From contig NZ_JBLWVH010000014.1 in assembly GCF_048268525.1 (NCBI RefSeq), positions 1 through 64,000 of the forward strand: a DNA stretch of 64,000 bases, read 5' to 3'. Each line of letters opens with the position of its first letter. The first letter of the stretch is position 1. Both the position numbers and the translations under genes were made by a program. The stretch comes from Maricaulis sp048268525 (lineage in GTDB: Bacteria > Pseudomonadota > Alphaproteobacteria > Caulobacterales > Maricaulaceae). Below, piece after piece: positions 25,405-34,208 of this stretch. The notes below the pieces were generated by a model. That model searched no databases. It was not told the origin of the DNA and was given only the letters and a program-made list of their open reading frames with translations.

Positions 25405-27246
25405 TCAGGCCAGTCCGAATGCGTATTGCAGGCTGACATAGACCGTGTAGGCAATCCAGAACAGAACCACCATCGGCGCGCCGGCCCGCAAATAATCCGC
25501 AAAGCGGTAATGGCCGGGCCCCATCACCAGAAGATTGGTCTGATAGCCGATTGGCGTGGCAAAACAGGTGTTTGCCGCAAACAAAACGGTCATCGCGAAC
25601 ATGGTCGGATCTGCCCCCATCTGATTGGCCGCGCCGACGGCAATCGGCGTGAACAGGATGGCCGTGGCGCTGTTGGACAATACATTGGTCAGGATCGCGA
25701 CCAGCAGGAAGAGCGCCGACATCAACACGATGGGGCCGAATGGCGCGAATACCGAGACGACGCCGGTCGCAAGCAGGTCAGCCCCGCCCGTCACCTGCAG
25801 CGCCGTTCCCAGCGAGATGGCTGAGCCGATCAGCAGATAGACCCGCATGTCAAAAGCCCGGGCAGCCTGCCGTGTATTCAGGCAGCCGGCCACGATCATC
25901 GCAACGGCACCGAGGAAGGAGGACAGGATGATGGGCAGGATACCGGTCGCCGCGGTGACCACGACGCCGCCGAAAATCAACCTTGCCAGGTTGGCGCGGC
26001 GGGGGTCGGCCAGCGAAGTCGTCGCCCACTCCATGACCAGCAAATCCCGGTCGGCGCGCAGGCTGCGCAAGGAGGAGGAGGCGCCGAACAGGAGCAGGGT
26101 GTCACCGGCTTCCAGGCGGATCTCGCCCATGCGGGAACGGATCATGCGAGAGCGGCGCTGGATCCCCAGCACCACGCAGCCGGTCGCGTGCCGGAAGCCG
26201 ATCTGGGCAATGGTGCGGCCGATGACCCTTGAGCCCGGAGCCACGACGGCTTCTGCCATGACAAGGTTTTCGCCTGGTGTCGGGCTTTCGCCGGGGCCGG
26301 ACGCCTCCAGCATGCCGCGCATGAAGTCGGCGCGCTTGGCGAGCAGATTGGTCAGGGTCTGACGGGTCGCGGCAACAATCACCAGGTCGCCGGTCTTCAG
26401 CTCGATCTGGTCGAAGGGCGGGAGCAGGGCGTGTTCGCCGCGCTGGATCATGCGGACCGTCATGTCAGGCAGGTCGACAAACATGCCGGCGACCGGCTTC
26501 TTGCCGACTAGTGGATGGTCGCTCGTGACTTCCAGCTGGGCGATATATTGCTTGCCGCCCGCTCCGGCGATCTCACTCTCCATCGAGGCTCGGTCGGGCA
26601 GGAGGTAAGGCAGTATGAAGACAATGTAGACAACGCCGACCGCGGCCAGGAACAGGCCGGGAATGGTCGGCGTGAAAAAGCCGAGTTGCTCGCCTGTTAC
26701 ATTGAGCAGGGTATCGGCGACCAGCAGGTTGGTGGACGAACCGATCAGCGTCGTCATGCCGGCGAGGATGCACAGATAGCTCAGCGGGATCATCAGCTTG
26801 GAGGGGCTTTTCTCCATTCGTTTGGCGATTGCCACCAGAATCGGCACGAACATCACCACGACCGGTGTGTTGTTGATGAAGGCACTGATGACAAAGACGA
26901 AGGCGAACATCCCGACCAGGGTCATTTTCGGGTGCTGGTCGTAGGAATCCAGCAGGCGCTGGGTCGGGCCTTCCATGGCTCCGGTCTGGAATATGCCCTG
27001 ACCGACGATCAGCAGGCACAGGATGGTGAACAGGGCCGGATTGGCAAAGCCTGCCAGAAGGTCCGCCGTGCTCGGATTGCTGGTCTCGAGCGGAAACAGA
27101 TGGAAAAACGCCATCAGAACGGCCACGATCGAAGCCGAAACGATTTCGATCGGCACGCGGTCCCAGACGTAAAAAACAATCGCCAGCGTCAACCCGCCGA
27201 GAATTGCCCACATTTGCCACACATCAAGTGATGCTGATTCAATCAT
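25405..27246 (-). CDS. SLC13/DASS family carrier with two TrkA-C domains
   Basis: This 613-residue inner-membrane carrier has two transmembrane halves flanking a cytosolic pair of RCK C-terminal (TrkA_C) domains near residues 210-300 and 310-395 (GKKPVAGMFVDLPDMTVRMIQRG; GRTIAQIGFRHATGCVVLGI). SLC13 re-entrant signatures are visible as SAFINNTPVVVMFVP and LSNSATAILFTPIA. Relatives move dicarboxylates, sulfate or similar anions with sodium; the substrate cannot be fixed here. It is the first gene of the minus-strand run that leads into bpt and the TRAP genes. The start at 27246 gives a plausible membrane N-terminus. Confidence 0.9.
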   Translation of the reverse strand: MIESASLDVWQMWAILGGLTLAIVFYVWDRVPIEIVSASIVAVLMAFFHLFPLETSNPSTADLLAGFANPALFTILCLLIVGQGIFQTGAMEGPTQRLLDSYDQHPKMTLVGMFAFVFVISAFINNTPVVVMFVPILVAIAKRMEKSPSKLMIPLSYLCILAGMTTLIGSSTNLLVADTLLNVTGEQLGFFTPTIPGLFLAAVGVVYIVFILPYLLPDRASMESEIAGAGGKQYIAQLEVTSDHPLVGKKPVAGMFVDLPDMTVRMIQRGEHALLPPFDQIELKTGDLVIVAATRQTLTNLLAKRADFMRGMLEASGPGESPTPGENLVMAEAVVAPGSRVIGRTIAQIGFRHATGCVVLGIQRRSRMIRSRMGEIRLEAGDTLLLFGASSSLRSLRADRDLLVMEWATTSLADPRRANLARLIFGGVVVTAATGILPIILSSFLGAVAMIVAGCLNTRQAARAFDMRVYLLIGSAISLGTALQVTGGADLLATGVVSVFAPFGPIVLMSALFLLVAILTNVLSNSATAILFTPIAVGAANQMGADPTMFAMTVLFAANTCFATPIGYQTNLLVMGPGHYRFADYLRAGAPMVVLFWIAYTVYVSLQYAFGLA

Positions 27247-27427
27247 CGCAAATTTCAGGAAGCCGTGGATCCGATATATCCGCAGCAAAACGCTAGCACG
27301 CGGCTGGCCGGCTTGCGAAGCCTTTCATGCGCTTGTTTGCACAGACGCTTCTCGTCGTGCGGGCTGCGCGGGGGCTGGCCCTGTCACCTGAGCCAGACAG
27401 TCAATCCGGATCTCACAAAAATAACTG

Positions 27428-27449
27428 ATTGGTTAAATAACCAATTGGT
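27428..27449. promoter_or_regulatory. Overlapping palindromes, probable ArsR-type operator
   Basis: Seven-base arms attggtt (27428-27434) and aaccaat (27439-27445) form an inverted repeat with a 4-base spacer. A second, perfect 10-base palindrome accaattggt (27440-27449) overlaps it. The pair sits 13 bases upstream of the ArsR-type start codon in an A/T-rich patch, which fits autoregulation. Confidence 0.65.
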
Positions 27450-27462
27450 GTAATAAGGGGGC

Positions 27463-27807
27463 ATGACTGATTCACACCAGCTCGACAGAGTGTTCTCCGC
27501 GCTCGCACATCCCGTTCGCCGGGGGATTTTGGCCCGCCTCGCCGAGGCCGACGCCACGGTCAATGAACTGGCAGAACCCTTTGAGATGAGCTTGCCGGCG
27601 ATATCCAAGCATTTGCGGGTACTGGAAGCTGCGGGAATCATTTCGCGGGGAAGGCGCGCCCAGTTCCGGCCCTGTCATCTGAATACGGAACCGCTCGAAG
27701 CGGTGACCCGATGGAGCGATCAATATCGCCACATCTGGGACGCCCGGTTCGACGCCATGGACGGCATCATCAGGACGATCAAGACGAAGGACAAGGCAGA
27801 TGGCTGA
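27463..27807 (+). CDS. ArsR/SmtB-type winged-helix repressor
   Basis: A 114-residue DNA-binding regulator with the typical opening RVFSALAHPVRRGILARLAE, the recognition helix MSLPAISKHLRVLEAAGIIS and a C-terminal dimer helix. No metal-binding cysteine motif is present in the usual alpha-3 position, so it is a metal-free subtype that commonly pairs with AHSA1/SRPBCC genes. It overlaps the next gene by 8 bases and lies just downstream of a palindromic operator, so self-repression of the pair is likely. The inducing signal is unknown. Confidence 0.92.
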   Translation: MTDSHQLDRVFSALAHPVRRGILARLAEADATVNELAEPFEMSLPAISKHLRVLEAAGIISRGRRAQFRPCHLNTEPLEAVTRWSDQYRHIWDARFDAMDGIIRTIKTKDKADG

Positions 27808-28282
27808 CGAACACGACTGGGTGAGGATCGAGCGGACGTTCGACGCTTCTATTGAGCTTGTCTGGCGCATGTGGACCGAGCCGACATTGTTCAGCGGCTG
27901 GTATGGGCCGAAAGGTTTTTCCGTACCGGTGGCCGAGATGGATCTCAAGGTCGGGGGGACTCGAAAAATCTGTATGGAGATGAAGGCGCCAGACCGAACC
28001 ATGACGATGTGGTTTACCGGCATATACCGGGAAATCTCGGCGCCCCACCGCCTGCGCTATACAGAAAGCATGTGTGATCCGGACGGCAATATCCTGAAGC
28101 CCGAAGCGATGGGCATGCCGGAGGGGACGCCCGAATTTACCGAGGTGATCGTCGACCTGAGCGAACGGGATGGCAGGACAGTTATGGTCATGACCCATGT
28201 CGGCGTACCGGCGGGCACGGCCGGCGAAGGCGGCTGGAACCAGGCATTCGAGAAACTGTCGGACGCCTTGGTGCGAGCCTAG
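27800..28282 (+). CDS. AHSA1/SRPBCC-domain protein
   Basis: A 160-residue START-like protein of the activator-of-Hsp90-ATPase homologue-1 family. The family pattern RTFDASIELVWRMWTEP, WYGPKGFS, DLKVGGTRKICMEM and a C-terminal GGWNQAFEKLSDAL helix are clear. The fold forms a deep hydrophobic ligand cavity; no substrate is known for these bacterial forms. It is coupled to the ArsR-type gene by an 8-base overlap. It converges on motB, with which it shares the last four bases. Confidence 0.9.
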   Translation: MADEHDWVRIERTFDASIELVWRMWTEPTLFSGWYGPKGFSVPVAEMDLKVGGTRKICMEMKAPDRTMTMWFTGIYREISAPHRLRYTESMCDPDGNILKPEAMGMPEGTPEFTEVIVDLSERDGRTVMVMTHVGVPAGTAGEGGWNQAFEKLSDALVRA

Positions 28283-29202
28283 AGCTCGTGCCCGTTCGGC
28301 ATGACCGGGGCTTCGCGCAGCAGGACAACCGAGATACGGCGATTGCCCGGCATGTAGGGATCATCCGGATAAAGCGGCTCTGATCCCGCCTTGCCGCGCA
28401 CCTCATAGATGCGGTCATCGCTGATGCCGGCACGTTGCAACACGGCGCGGGCGGCGTTGGCGCGGTCGGCGGAGAGTTCCCAATTGGTGTAGTCTGACCC
28501 TGGCGCGGCCGGGGCGCTGTCGGTGTGACCGGCAACCGAGAGGCGATTGGGCAGGCGCTCCGCGATACGGGCGACGGCGCGCAACAGCGTGACCGCGCGC
28601 TCGTTCGGCCGGGTCGCGCCCGGATCGAACATCGGCCGGCCTTCCTGGTCGATCAACTGGATGCGCAGGCCTTCCGGCGTCTCGTCGATCAGGACGTGAT
28701 TGGACAGTTCCGCCAGCTCCGGCATCTCCTGCATCGCCTGACGCAGGGACATGGAGGCGGAGTGCAGCTCTGCCGCGTCGCGGCGCTGCTGGGCCTCGGC
28801 CATGGCGGAGGCGGTAATCTCGGTGACCGATTCCACAGCTTCCGGGGATCCCTCCGGCGTTTGCTGACGGTCGCGGTCATTGAGTTGCGGCGCGGTAGGC
28901 GCAAGGCGTTGACGCTGCGAGCTGTCTCCGGAACCCTGCACGCCGTCATCGCCTGGCGAGGTACCCGCGAGCGGGGCGCCGGATCCGGAATTGGATGGCG
29001 AGACGCTGGCGGGCGCGAAATAGTCGGCAATGCCGCGTTTTTGCTCGGGTGTGGTGGTGTTGATGAGCCACATCAGAAGGAAGAAGGCCATCATCGCGGT
29101 GACGAAGTCGGCATAGGCGACTTTCCAGGCGCCACCATGGTGTCCGCCGCCGCCGCCCTTGACGACTTTCTTGATGACAATCGGCTGATCCGAGGCTGCC
29201 AT
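28279..29202 (-). CDS. motB: Flagellar motor stator protein MotB
   Basis: MotB anchors the stator to peptidoglycan and carries the proton-binding aspartate. The 307-residue protein has one membrane segment near residues 28-49 with D32 in AYADFVTAMMAFF, a long polar linker rich in Ser, Gln and Pro, and a C-terminal OmpA-like domain (GHTDSAPA, LSADRANAARAVL). ATG at 29202 is preceded by AAGGTGG; a GTG two codons earlier is possible. motA is not adjacent, which is also the case in Caulobacter. Confidence 0.95.
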   Translation of the reverse strand: MAASDQPIVIKKVVKGGGGGHHGGAWKVAYADFVTAMMAFFLLMWLINTTTPEQKRGIADYFAPASVSPSNSGSGAPLAGTSPGDDGVQGSGDSSQRQRLAPTAPQLNDRDRQQTPEGSPEAVESVTEITASAMAEAQQRRDAAELHSASMSLRQAMQEMPELAELSNHVLIDETPEGLRIQLIDQEGRPMFDPGATRPNERAVTLLRAVARIAERLPNRLSVAGHTDSAPAAPGSDYTNWELSADRANAARAVLQRAGISDDRIYEVRGKAGSEPLYPDDPYMPGNRRISVVLLREAPVMPNGHEL

Positions 29203-29253
29203 GTCCACCCACCTTGTTTACATACCTTGCTGTCTTGTAGACCGTTATCCTTA

Positions 29254-29278
29254 AGGTCCGGTTTCGAAACCCGAACCT
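29254..29278. promoter_or_regulatory. Imperfect dyad between motB and flavin reductase
   Basis: A perfect 10-base palindrome gtttcgaaac (29261-29270) is flanked by near-complementary aggtccg and ccgaacct. It lies midway in the 100-base divergent gap, where an operator for either gene would be expected. No regulator is assigned. Confidence 0.35.
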
Positions 29279-29302
29279 GCCGCAAACCGACGGGGACTAG
29301 CC

Positions 29303-29767
29303 TTGGCCGACAGCCGCTCCTTCCGCGATGCCCTAGGGCGCTACCCGACCGGGGTCGCCATTGTGACTGCCTTTGTCGATGGCAAGGCGCTCGGGATGAC
29401 GGTCAATTCCTTCGCCTCGGTTTCACTGGACCCGCCGCTGGTGCTGTGGTCGATCGAGACCGCCAGCGAGCGCTACGCGATATTCGACAGGGCCGAACAC
29501 TGGGGCGTGAATATCCTGGCGGGAGATCAGGCCGGCCTGGCGCATGCCTGCGCTCTGGAGGCCGATCTGGCCGCCTGCCGTACGGGCTGGAGCGGTGACA
29601 CGGTCCCGCTGATCGATGGCGCGGTGGCCCGTCTGACCTGCAAGGCCGAGGCGGTTCATGCCGGCGGCGATCACGACATCATGGTCGGCCGCGTGCTGGC
29701 GATCGACACGCCGCGTGACGTGCCGTCGCTTGTTTTCTACCGCTCGACCTATTGCGAACCGGGCTGA
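29303..29767 (+). CDS. Flavin reductase-like FMN-binding protein
   Basis: A 154-residue protein of the flavin reductase (HpaC/DIM6-NTAB) family, with FRDALGRYPTGVAIVTAF, GMTVNSFASVSLDPPLVLWSI and HDIMVGRVLAI as hallmarks. Such proteins reduce FMN with NAD(P)H for partner monooxygenases or act as FMN oxidoreductases; no partner monooxygenase is near. The start is TTG at 29303, the only candidate in register with the family N-terminus. The last 19 bases overlap the 3' end of the opposite-strand acylase gene. Confidence 0.88.
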   Translation: MADSRSFRDALGRYPTGVAIVTAFVDGKALGMTVNSFASVSLDPPLVLWSIETASERYAIFDRAEHWGVNILAGDQAGLAHACALEADLAACRTGWSGDTVPLIDGAVARLTCKAEAVHAGGDHDIMVGRVLAIDTPRDVPSLVFYRSTYCEPG

Positions 29768-32073
29768 AGCCGCAGCACTGACAGACCGTCCGGGGCGTTG
29801 TCCATCGTCCAGCCTGTGGGAATGGTGATGTACTCGCCGCGGCCCCACATCGGTGCCAGATCATCATAGTGACGTGACATCACATTGCCGGACTGCCCGG
29901 TTGTGATCATGAAACGTGAGGTGTCCGGCGACGCCATGTCGTAGAGCGCCCGGTAGGACGCGCCATGGAATACTTCATAGCCGGGCGTACGGTATGAGTA
30001 GTGGGCGACATTCACCGTCGACCCGTCACCCGGTACCGGCGTGGTGATGGTGAACCAGTCCGACAGCACCGGGAAATCGGAAAACGGTCGGTGGGCATGG
30101 CGGGCATAATGCACCTCGCCCCAGCGCCATTCTGAAACATCCGGTCCATAATCGGCCATGGCTGCAGCCATCGCCTGATCGAGCGCCGGGCCGGTCAGCT
30201 CCTGGCAGCTCACCTCGCGCGCGACCGCCGGGTTGTCGCACCAGTGACCGAGATCGCCGGTCAGCACGTCCATCATGAAGACGCGGCGATCGCCATGCCA
30301 GGCCGGCAGGAGCTCACCCAGCTCGTCGCCATAAATGTCGCTCGAGAGCTGTCGCATCCAGGCCGAATAGATCAGCGGCTCGGGCCGGTCGACGGCCATG
30401 TCGGCGTCCCAGTCAGCGAGCAGGGCAAGCGCATCGCGCCCGGCTTGTGTCTGCGGCTCGGCCTGCAGCAGGACCGGCAATAGCCGCAGCGCTGTGTCAC
30501 TGACCGTATCAACCTGCAGCGCCTGTATGGTCTCGATGTCGTGGATGGGGGCGGCATTGATTCCGTCGTGGATCCGCCGGATGCGCGAGACGCCATACCA
30601 TTCCGAGGTCAGATAGTGCGGATAGTCGTCCGGCACGATCTTGTTGTTGGCGGTGGCGACGAAGCCACGGTCGGGATTGAGGGTGTGTGGCAATTCCTCG
30701 AACGGAATGGTCGAGACCCAGTTGCCAGCCTCGTCGCGGACCGGGATCCGGGCCGGCGCGTAAAAGCCGATATCGCCGTCACGATCGGCAAAGACCATGC
30801 TCTGCTGTGGCGCGACAAAATTGCGGATCGCCGAGACGAATCCGTCCCAGTCATCCGCCTCGATGATGTGCAGGCCGACACCGGTCGTCGCATCGTCCGG
30901 CTCATCGAGCATCCATTGCAGGGCAAAGAAATCACTGCCGTCCGGCACTGGATAGTTGAAATGCTTGGGATCCAGCACCGGTCCTGTTGCGGTCTCGCGG
31001 CGAGTGATGATGACGTCTTCGCCGAAGCGGACCGTGATGTGCTCCTCGCGCTGGCCGGTGACATCGGCTTCGGTGACAGCGTGCAGGTCACCGACATCGG
31101 GGCCGGTATTGGTGAAGCCCCAGGCGATCTCGTCGGTGCGTCCCAGCGTGACAAAGGGTGTTCCGGGCAGGGTGGCGCCGACGACCGAGCCTTGCGGCGT
31201 GGTCAGGCGGGCCAGATACCAGATCGCCGGCGCCGCCAGGCCCAGATGCGGGTCATTCGCCAGGATCGGCAGGCCGGTCGTGGTCCGGGAGCCGGACAGG
31301 ACCCAGTTGTTCGACCCGTCGCGCCCATTGTCCTCGGGCCCCATGACGGGTGCGGGTTCTTCGGCCGGGGGCAGGGTGGTTGCCTCGATGCCGATATCGG
31401 CCATGGTCAGCGAGCGCGGCGCGTCGTCCGGGTAGCGTCCGATGAACTCGGCCGTGCGCTGTTCGCCCAGCTGGGCCACCAGGGCTGCCATGCGCGGTTC
31501 CTGGAAGGCATTGCCGAACAGGTCCAGTGCGATCGCCTTGTAGACCACGACGGTGTCGGCCGGCTGCCAGGGCTCGGGATCAAACATCAGGATCTGGAAT
31601 TCCGGCGGCGGCACGAAGCCGGGCGCATTGATGACCGCGTTGACGCCGTCGGCATAGGCTTGCAAGGCGGCACGGACATCATCGGGCAGATTGTCGACCG
31701 CGGTATCTGAGGCCGTCCCCAGCCCCATGGTGCGGAAGAAGATGTCGGTATCCAGCCCTGGCTCTCCCAGGATTTCGGCGAGTCGTCCGCGCAGGGCGCG
31801 GCGGGTGATTTCCATCTGCCACAGCCGGTCCTGGGCATGGGCGACGCCCATGGCATAAAAACCATCATGCTCGGTCTGGGCGAAAATATGGGGAACGCCA
31901 TGGCTGTCGCGGGCGATGGTCGCCTCGGCGTGCAGACCGGCCAGGCTCATCTCGCCGGTCGTTTGCGGCAGGGAGGCATAGAGCCGGTTGGCAATGACCA
32001 GCGCGCCGACAAGGGCCAGCGCGACCAGTCCTCCGGCGGCCCAGCCGAGATAGCGCAGAACACGTTTGATCAT
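29749..32073 (-). CDS. Penicillin acylase family Ntn-hydrolase
   Basis: A 774-residue precursor of the penicillin amidase/acyl-homoserine lactone acylase family. It has an N-terminal membrane anchor or signal (residues about 9-29), an alpha-chain region with VPHIFAQTEHDGFYAMGVAHAQDRLWQME, and the autocatalytic Ser254 in GRDGSNNWVLSGSRT that becomes the beta-chain N-terminus. Beta-chain landmarks include ANDPHLGLAAPAIWY and FADRDGDIGFY. Substrates in this family range from beta-lactams to N-acyl homoserine lactones, so quorum quenching is only a possibility. The start MIKRVLRY removes a non-homologous leader. Confidence 0.92.
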   Translation of the reverse strand: MIKRVLRYLGWAAGGLVALALVGALVIANRLYASLPQTTGEMSLAGLHAEATIARDSHGVPHIFAQTEHDGFYAMGVAHAQDRLWQMEITRRALRGRLAEILGEPGLDTDIFFRTMGLGTASDTAVDNLPDDVRAALQAYADGVNAVINAPGFVPPPEFQILMFDPEPWQPADTVVVYKAIALDLFGNAFQEPRMAALVAQLGEQRTAEFIGRYPDDAPRSLTMADIGIEATTLPPAEEPAPVMGPEDNGRDGSNNWVLSGSRTTTGLPILANDPHLGLAAPAIWYLARLTTPQGSVVGATLPGTPFVTLGRTDEIAWGFTNTGPDVGDLHAVTEADVTGQREEHITVRFGEDVIITRRETATGPVLDPKHFNYPVPDGSDFFALQWMLDEPDDATTGVGLHIIEADDWDGFVSAIRNFVAPQQSMVFADRDGDIGFYAPARIPVRDEAGNWVSTIPFEELPHTLNPDRGFVATANNKIVPDDYPHYLTSEWYGVSRIRRIHDGINAAPIHDIETIQALQVDTVSDTALRLLPVLLQAEPQTQAGRDALALLADWDADMAVDRPEPLIYSAWMRQLSSDIYGDELGELLPAWHGDRRVFMMDVLTGDLGHWCDNPAVAREVSCQELTGPALDQAMAAAMADYGPDVSEWRWGEVHYARHAHRPFSDFPVLSDWFTITTPVPGDGSTVNVAHYSYRTPGYEVFHGASYRALYDMASPDTSRFMITTGQSGNVMSRHYDDLAPMWGRGEYITIPTGWTMDNAPDGLSVLRLQPGSQ

Positions 32074-32134
32074 GATGACTTGCTCCCCATTCGCGGCGAG
32101 ACTAGCAAGGGTCTGATTGATTGGGGAGAGCGCA

Positions 32135-33010
32135 ATGGCACGCTGCACGTTTTTGGGTCTCGGAGTGATGGGCTATCCGATGGCCGGTCACCTGACCGCC
32201 AACGGCCACACGGTGACGGTCTGGAACCGCACGGCCAGCAAGGCGAAGGCCTGGGCCGAGCAGTATGCCGGTTTGGCCGCTGAAACCGTCGAAGCCGCCG
32301 TCGCCGAGGCGGATTTCGTCCTGATGTGTCTGGGGGATGACCCCGACGTCCGTCGCGTGGCCGAGCAGGCGATACCGGCCATGAAGCCGGGTGCCGTGCT
32401 GGTCGATCACACCACCGCATCGGCCGAACTGGCGCGCGAGCTCGACATCGAGGCCCGCGACGCCGGGATCGGTTTCCTCGACGCCCCGGTCTCGGGTGGT
32501 CAGGCCGGAGCCGAGAACGGCCAGCTGGCCATCATGTGTGGCGGCGAGGCGGACACCTTTGCCGCCGCCGAGCCGGTCATGGGCAGCTATGCCAAGGCGA
32601 TCACGCTGATCGGTTCCGCGGGTGCCGGTCAGCTGTGCAAGATGGTCAACCAGGTCTGCATTGCCGGCATCGTCCAGGGCCTGTCCGAAGGCCTGCATTT
32701 TGCCCAGCGCGCCGGTCTTGACCCGGAACTGGTGATCGGTGCGATCTCCAAGGGTGCGGCCCAGTCCTGGCAGATGGAAAATCGCTGGGAGACCATGGTC
32801 GCCGGCAAGTTCGACTATGGTTTTGCCATCGACTGGATGCGCAAGGACCTTCGCATCACGCTGGACGAGGCCCGCCGCAATGGCTCGACCCTGCCGGTCG
32901 CGGCTCTGGTCGATCAATTCTATGCTGACGTCCAGGCCATGGGCGGAAATCGCTGGGACACGTCCAGCCTGATTGCGCGGCTTGAGCGCCCGGAGAGCGG
33001 GAGCCAGTGA
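32135..33010 (+). CDS. Beta-hydroxyacid dehydrogenase (HIBADH/GLYR family)
   Basis: A 291-residue NAD(P)-dependent dehydrogenase. The Rossmann motif GLGVMGYPMAGHL (8-20), the substrate loop DAPVSGGQAGAENG (116-129) and catalytic Lys169 in GQLCKMVNQ are intact. WNRT after the second strand, with Arg in place of Asp, favours NADP(H), as in glyoxylate/succinic semialdehyde reductases, rather than valine-pathway MmsB. It diverges from the acylase gene (61 bases apart) and overlaps a small membrane protein gene downstream. The exact substrate is unknown. Confidence 0.9.
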   Translation: MARCTFLGLGVMGYPMAGHLTANGHTVTVWNRTASKAKAWAEQYAGLAAETVEAAVAEADFVLMCLGDDPDVRRVAEQAIPAMKPGAVLVDHTTASAELARELDIEARDAGIGFLDAPVSGGQAGAENGQLAIMCGGEADTFAAAEPVMGSYAKAITLIGSAGAGQLCKMVNQVCIAGIVQGLSEGLHFAQRAGLDPELVIGAISKGAAQSWQMENRWETMVAGKFDYGFAIDWMRKDLRITLDEARRNGSTLPVAALVDQFYADVQAMGGNRWDTSSLIARLERPESGSQ

Positions 33011-33555
33011 TGAGCGAACCCAAGGGCTATATAGCCAATGATCCGGTCGTCATGGGTGTGTGGAAGCGCCTGACCGAGCTGTTTGCGGTCTGGCGCCTGA
33101 TCGTATTCGCAGGCTTTTCCAAGCGTGCGCTGTATCACGTCACCAATGACCAGATGAGCACGCTGATGCGCTCGCGCCACTGGAAGCTCGCCCTTGGCCT
33201 GCTCGGGGGGCTGGATGAGGCGCAGGTTGTTTTTCTGGCCGAGTGGGCCCGGCTCAATGCAGAGCGGACCGAGCGCATTTTCCGGTCTGTCGCACTCATG
33301 CTGGTCACCATTCCGGTCGCGGCCGTATTCGGGATATCCGAGATTGATCAGGGAATCTGGGCGCGTCTGGGATTTGAGCGGTTCGAAACAATCGTCTTCA
33401 TTCTCGGCCTTTGGATCATGATCAGCGGCGTCCTGATGGCAGCGGCCTGGCGGGCCCGTGACCTTTCGGACCTCCTGGAGCTGGAGAAGGCCCGCCGCGC
33501 GCTCAAACGCGCGCAGGCGCAAGCTCCAAGCAGTGACGAGACGGCAGGCGCGTGA
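33010..33555 (+). CDS. Two-helix membrane protein, unknown
   Basis: A 181-residue protein with a basic amphipathic N-terminal third, two hydrophobic segments (about residues 94-112 and 124-147) and a charged C-terminal tail rich in Lys, Arg and Ala (ELEKARRALKRAQAQ), probably a short coiled coil. No family is recognised. It starts at an ATG inside the TGA of the dehydrogenase (TGATG) and ends overlapping the channel gene (GTGA), so it is translationally tied to both. Confidence 0.7.
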   Translation: MSEPKGYIANDPVVMGVWKRLTELFAVWRLIVFAGFSKRALYHVTNDQMSTLMRSRHWKLALGLLGGLDEAQVVFLAEWARLNAERTERIFRSVALMLVTIPVAAVFGISEIDQGIWARLGFERFETIVFILGLWIMISGVLMAAAWRARDLSDLLELEKARRALKRAQAQAPSSDETAGA

Positions 33556-34181
33556 GTATCGAGCTTCTCTTTGTCGTTCTCGATTATGCCGGAATCGGCT
33601 TCTTCGCCTATTCCGGCGGCATGCTGGCGGCGCGCAAGGCGCTCGATCCCTTTGGTGCGGCGATTATTGGTGCTGTGACCGGAATGGGCGGCGGCACGTT
33701 GCGTGATATCCTTCTGGGTTCCTTGCCGGTCTATTGGATCGCCGAGCCGAAATACCTTGCGGTCGCGGTGGCCGGCGCATTGCTGGGCTATTTCACCTCG
33801 CCCTGGGCGCAGGCCATCGCCACCCGCCGCGCCGCCCTGATCTGGGCCGATGCGATCGGCCTGTCGGTCTTCTGCGTTCTGGGCGCCCAGGCCGGTCTCG
33901 CTGCTGGCGCCCATTGGACGATCGCGCTTTTGACCGGAATGATGAGTGCGGCCTTTGGCGGCCTGCTCCGGGACATCATCGTCAATGACGTGCCGCTCGT
34001 CCTGCGCGAGGATATCTACGCGCTCGCGGCCCTCGCGGGCGCCGCCGCCTATGTCGGCGGGATGACGCTGGGTCTCAATCCAAGCCTGGTGACGCTCGGT
34101 TCGGCTTTGCTGGCGCTGGTCCTGCGCGGCTGCGCGATCCAGTTCAAATGGTCGCTGCCGGCGATCAAGCTGGGTGATTAG
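33552..34181 (+). CDS. TRIC-type cation channel family protein (UPF0126)
   Basis: A 209-residue integral membrane protein with two repeats of three helices, each ending in a glycine-rich motif: TGMGGGTLRDILLG (about 43-56) and SAAFGGLLRDIIVND (about 136-150). This is the prokaryotic TRIC/YicG family, which forms trimeric K+ or monovalent cation channels. The start is GTG at 33552, overlapping the previous stop. Physiological role here is unknown. Confidence 0.92.
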   Translation: MSIELLFVVLDYAGIGFFAYSGGMLAARKALDPFGAAIIGAVTGMGGGTLRDILLGSLPVYWIAEPKYLAVAVAGALLGYFTSPWAQAIATRRAALIWADAIGLSVFCVLGAQAGLAAGAHWTIALLTGMMSAAFGGLLRDIIVNDVPLVLREDIYALAALAGAAAYVGGMTLGLNPSLVTLGSALLALVLRGCAIQFKWSLPAIKLGD

Positions 34182-34208
34182 GGCAGGGTCGCAAGCGGTC
34201 CACAGGCT

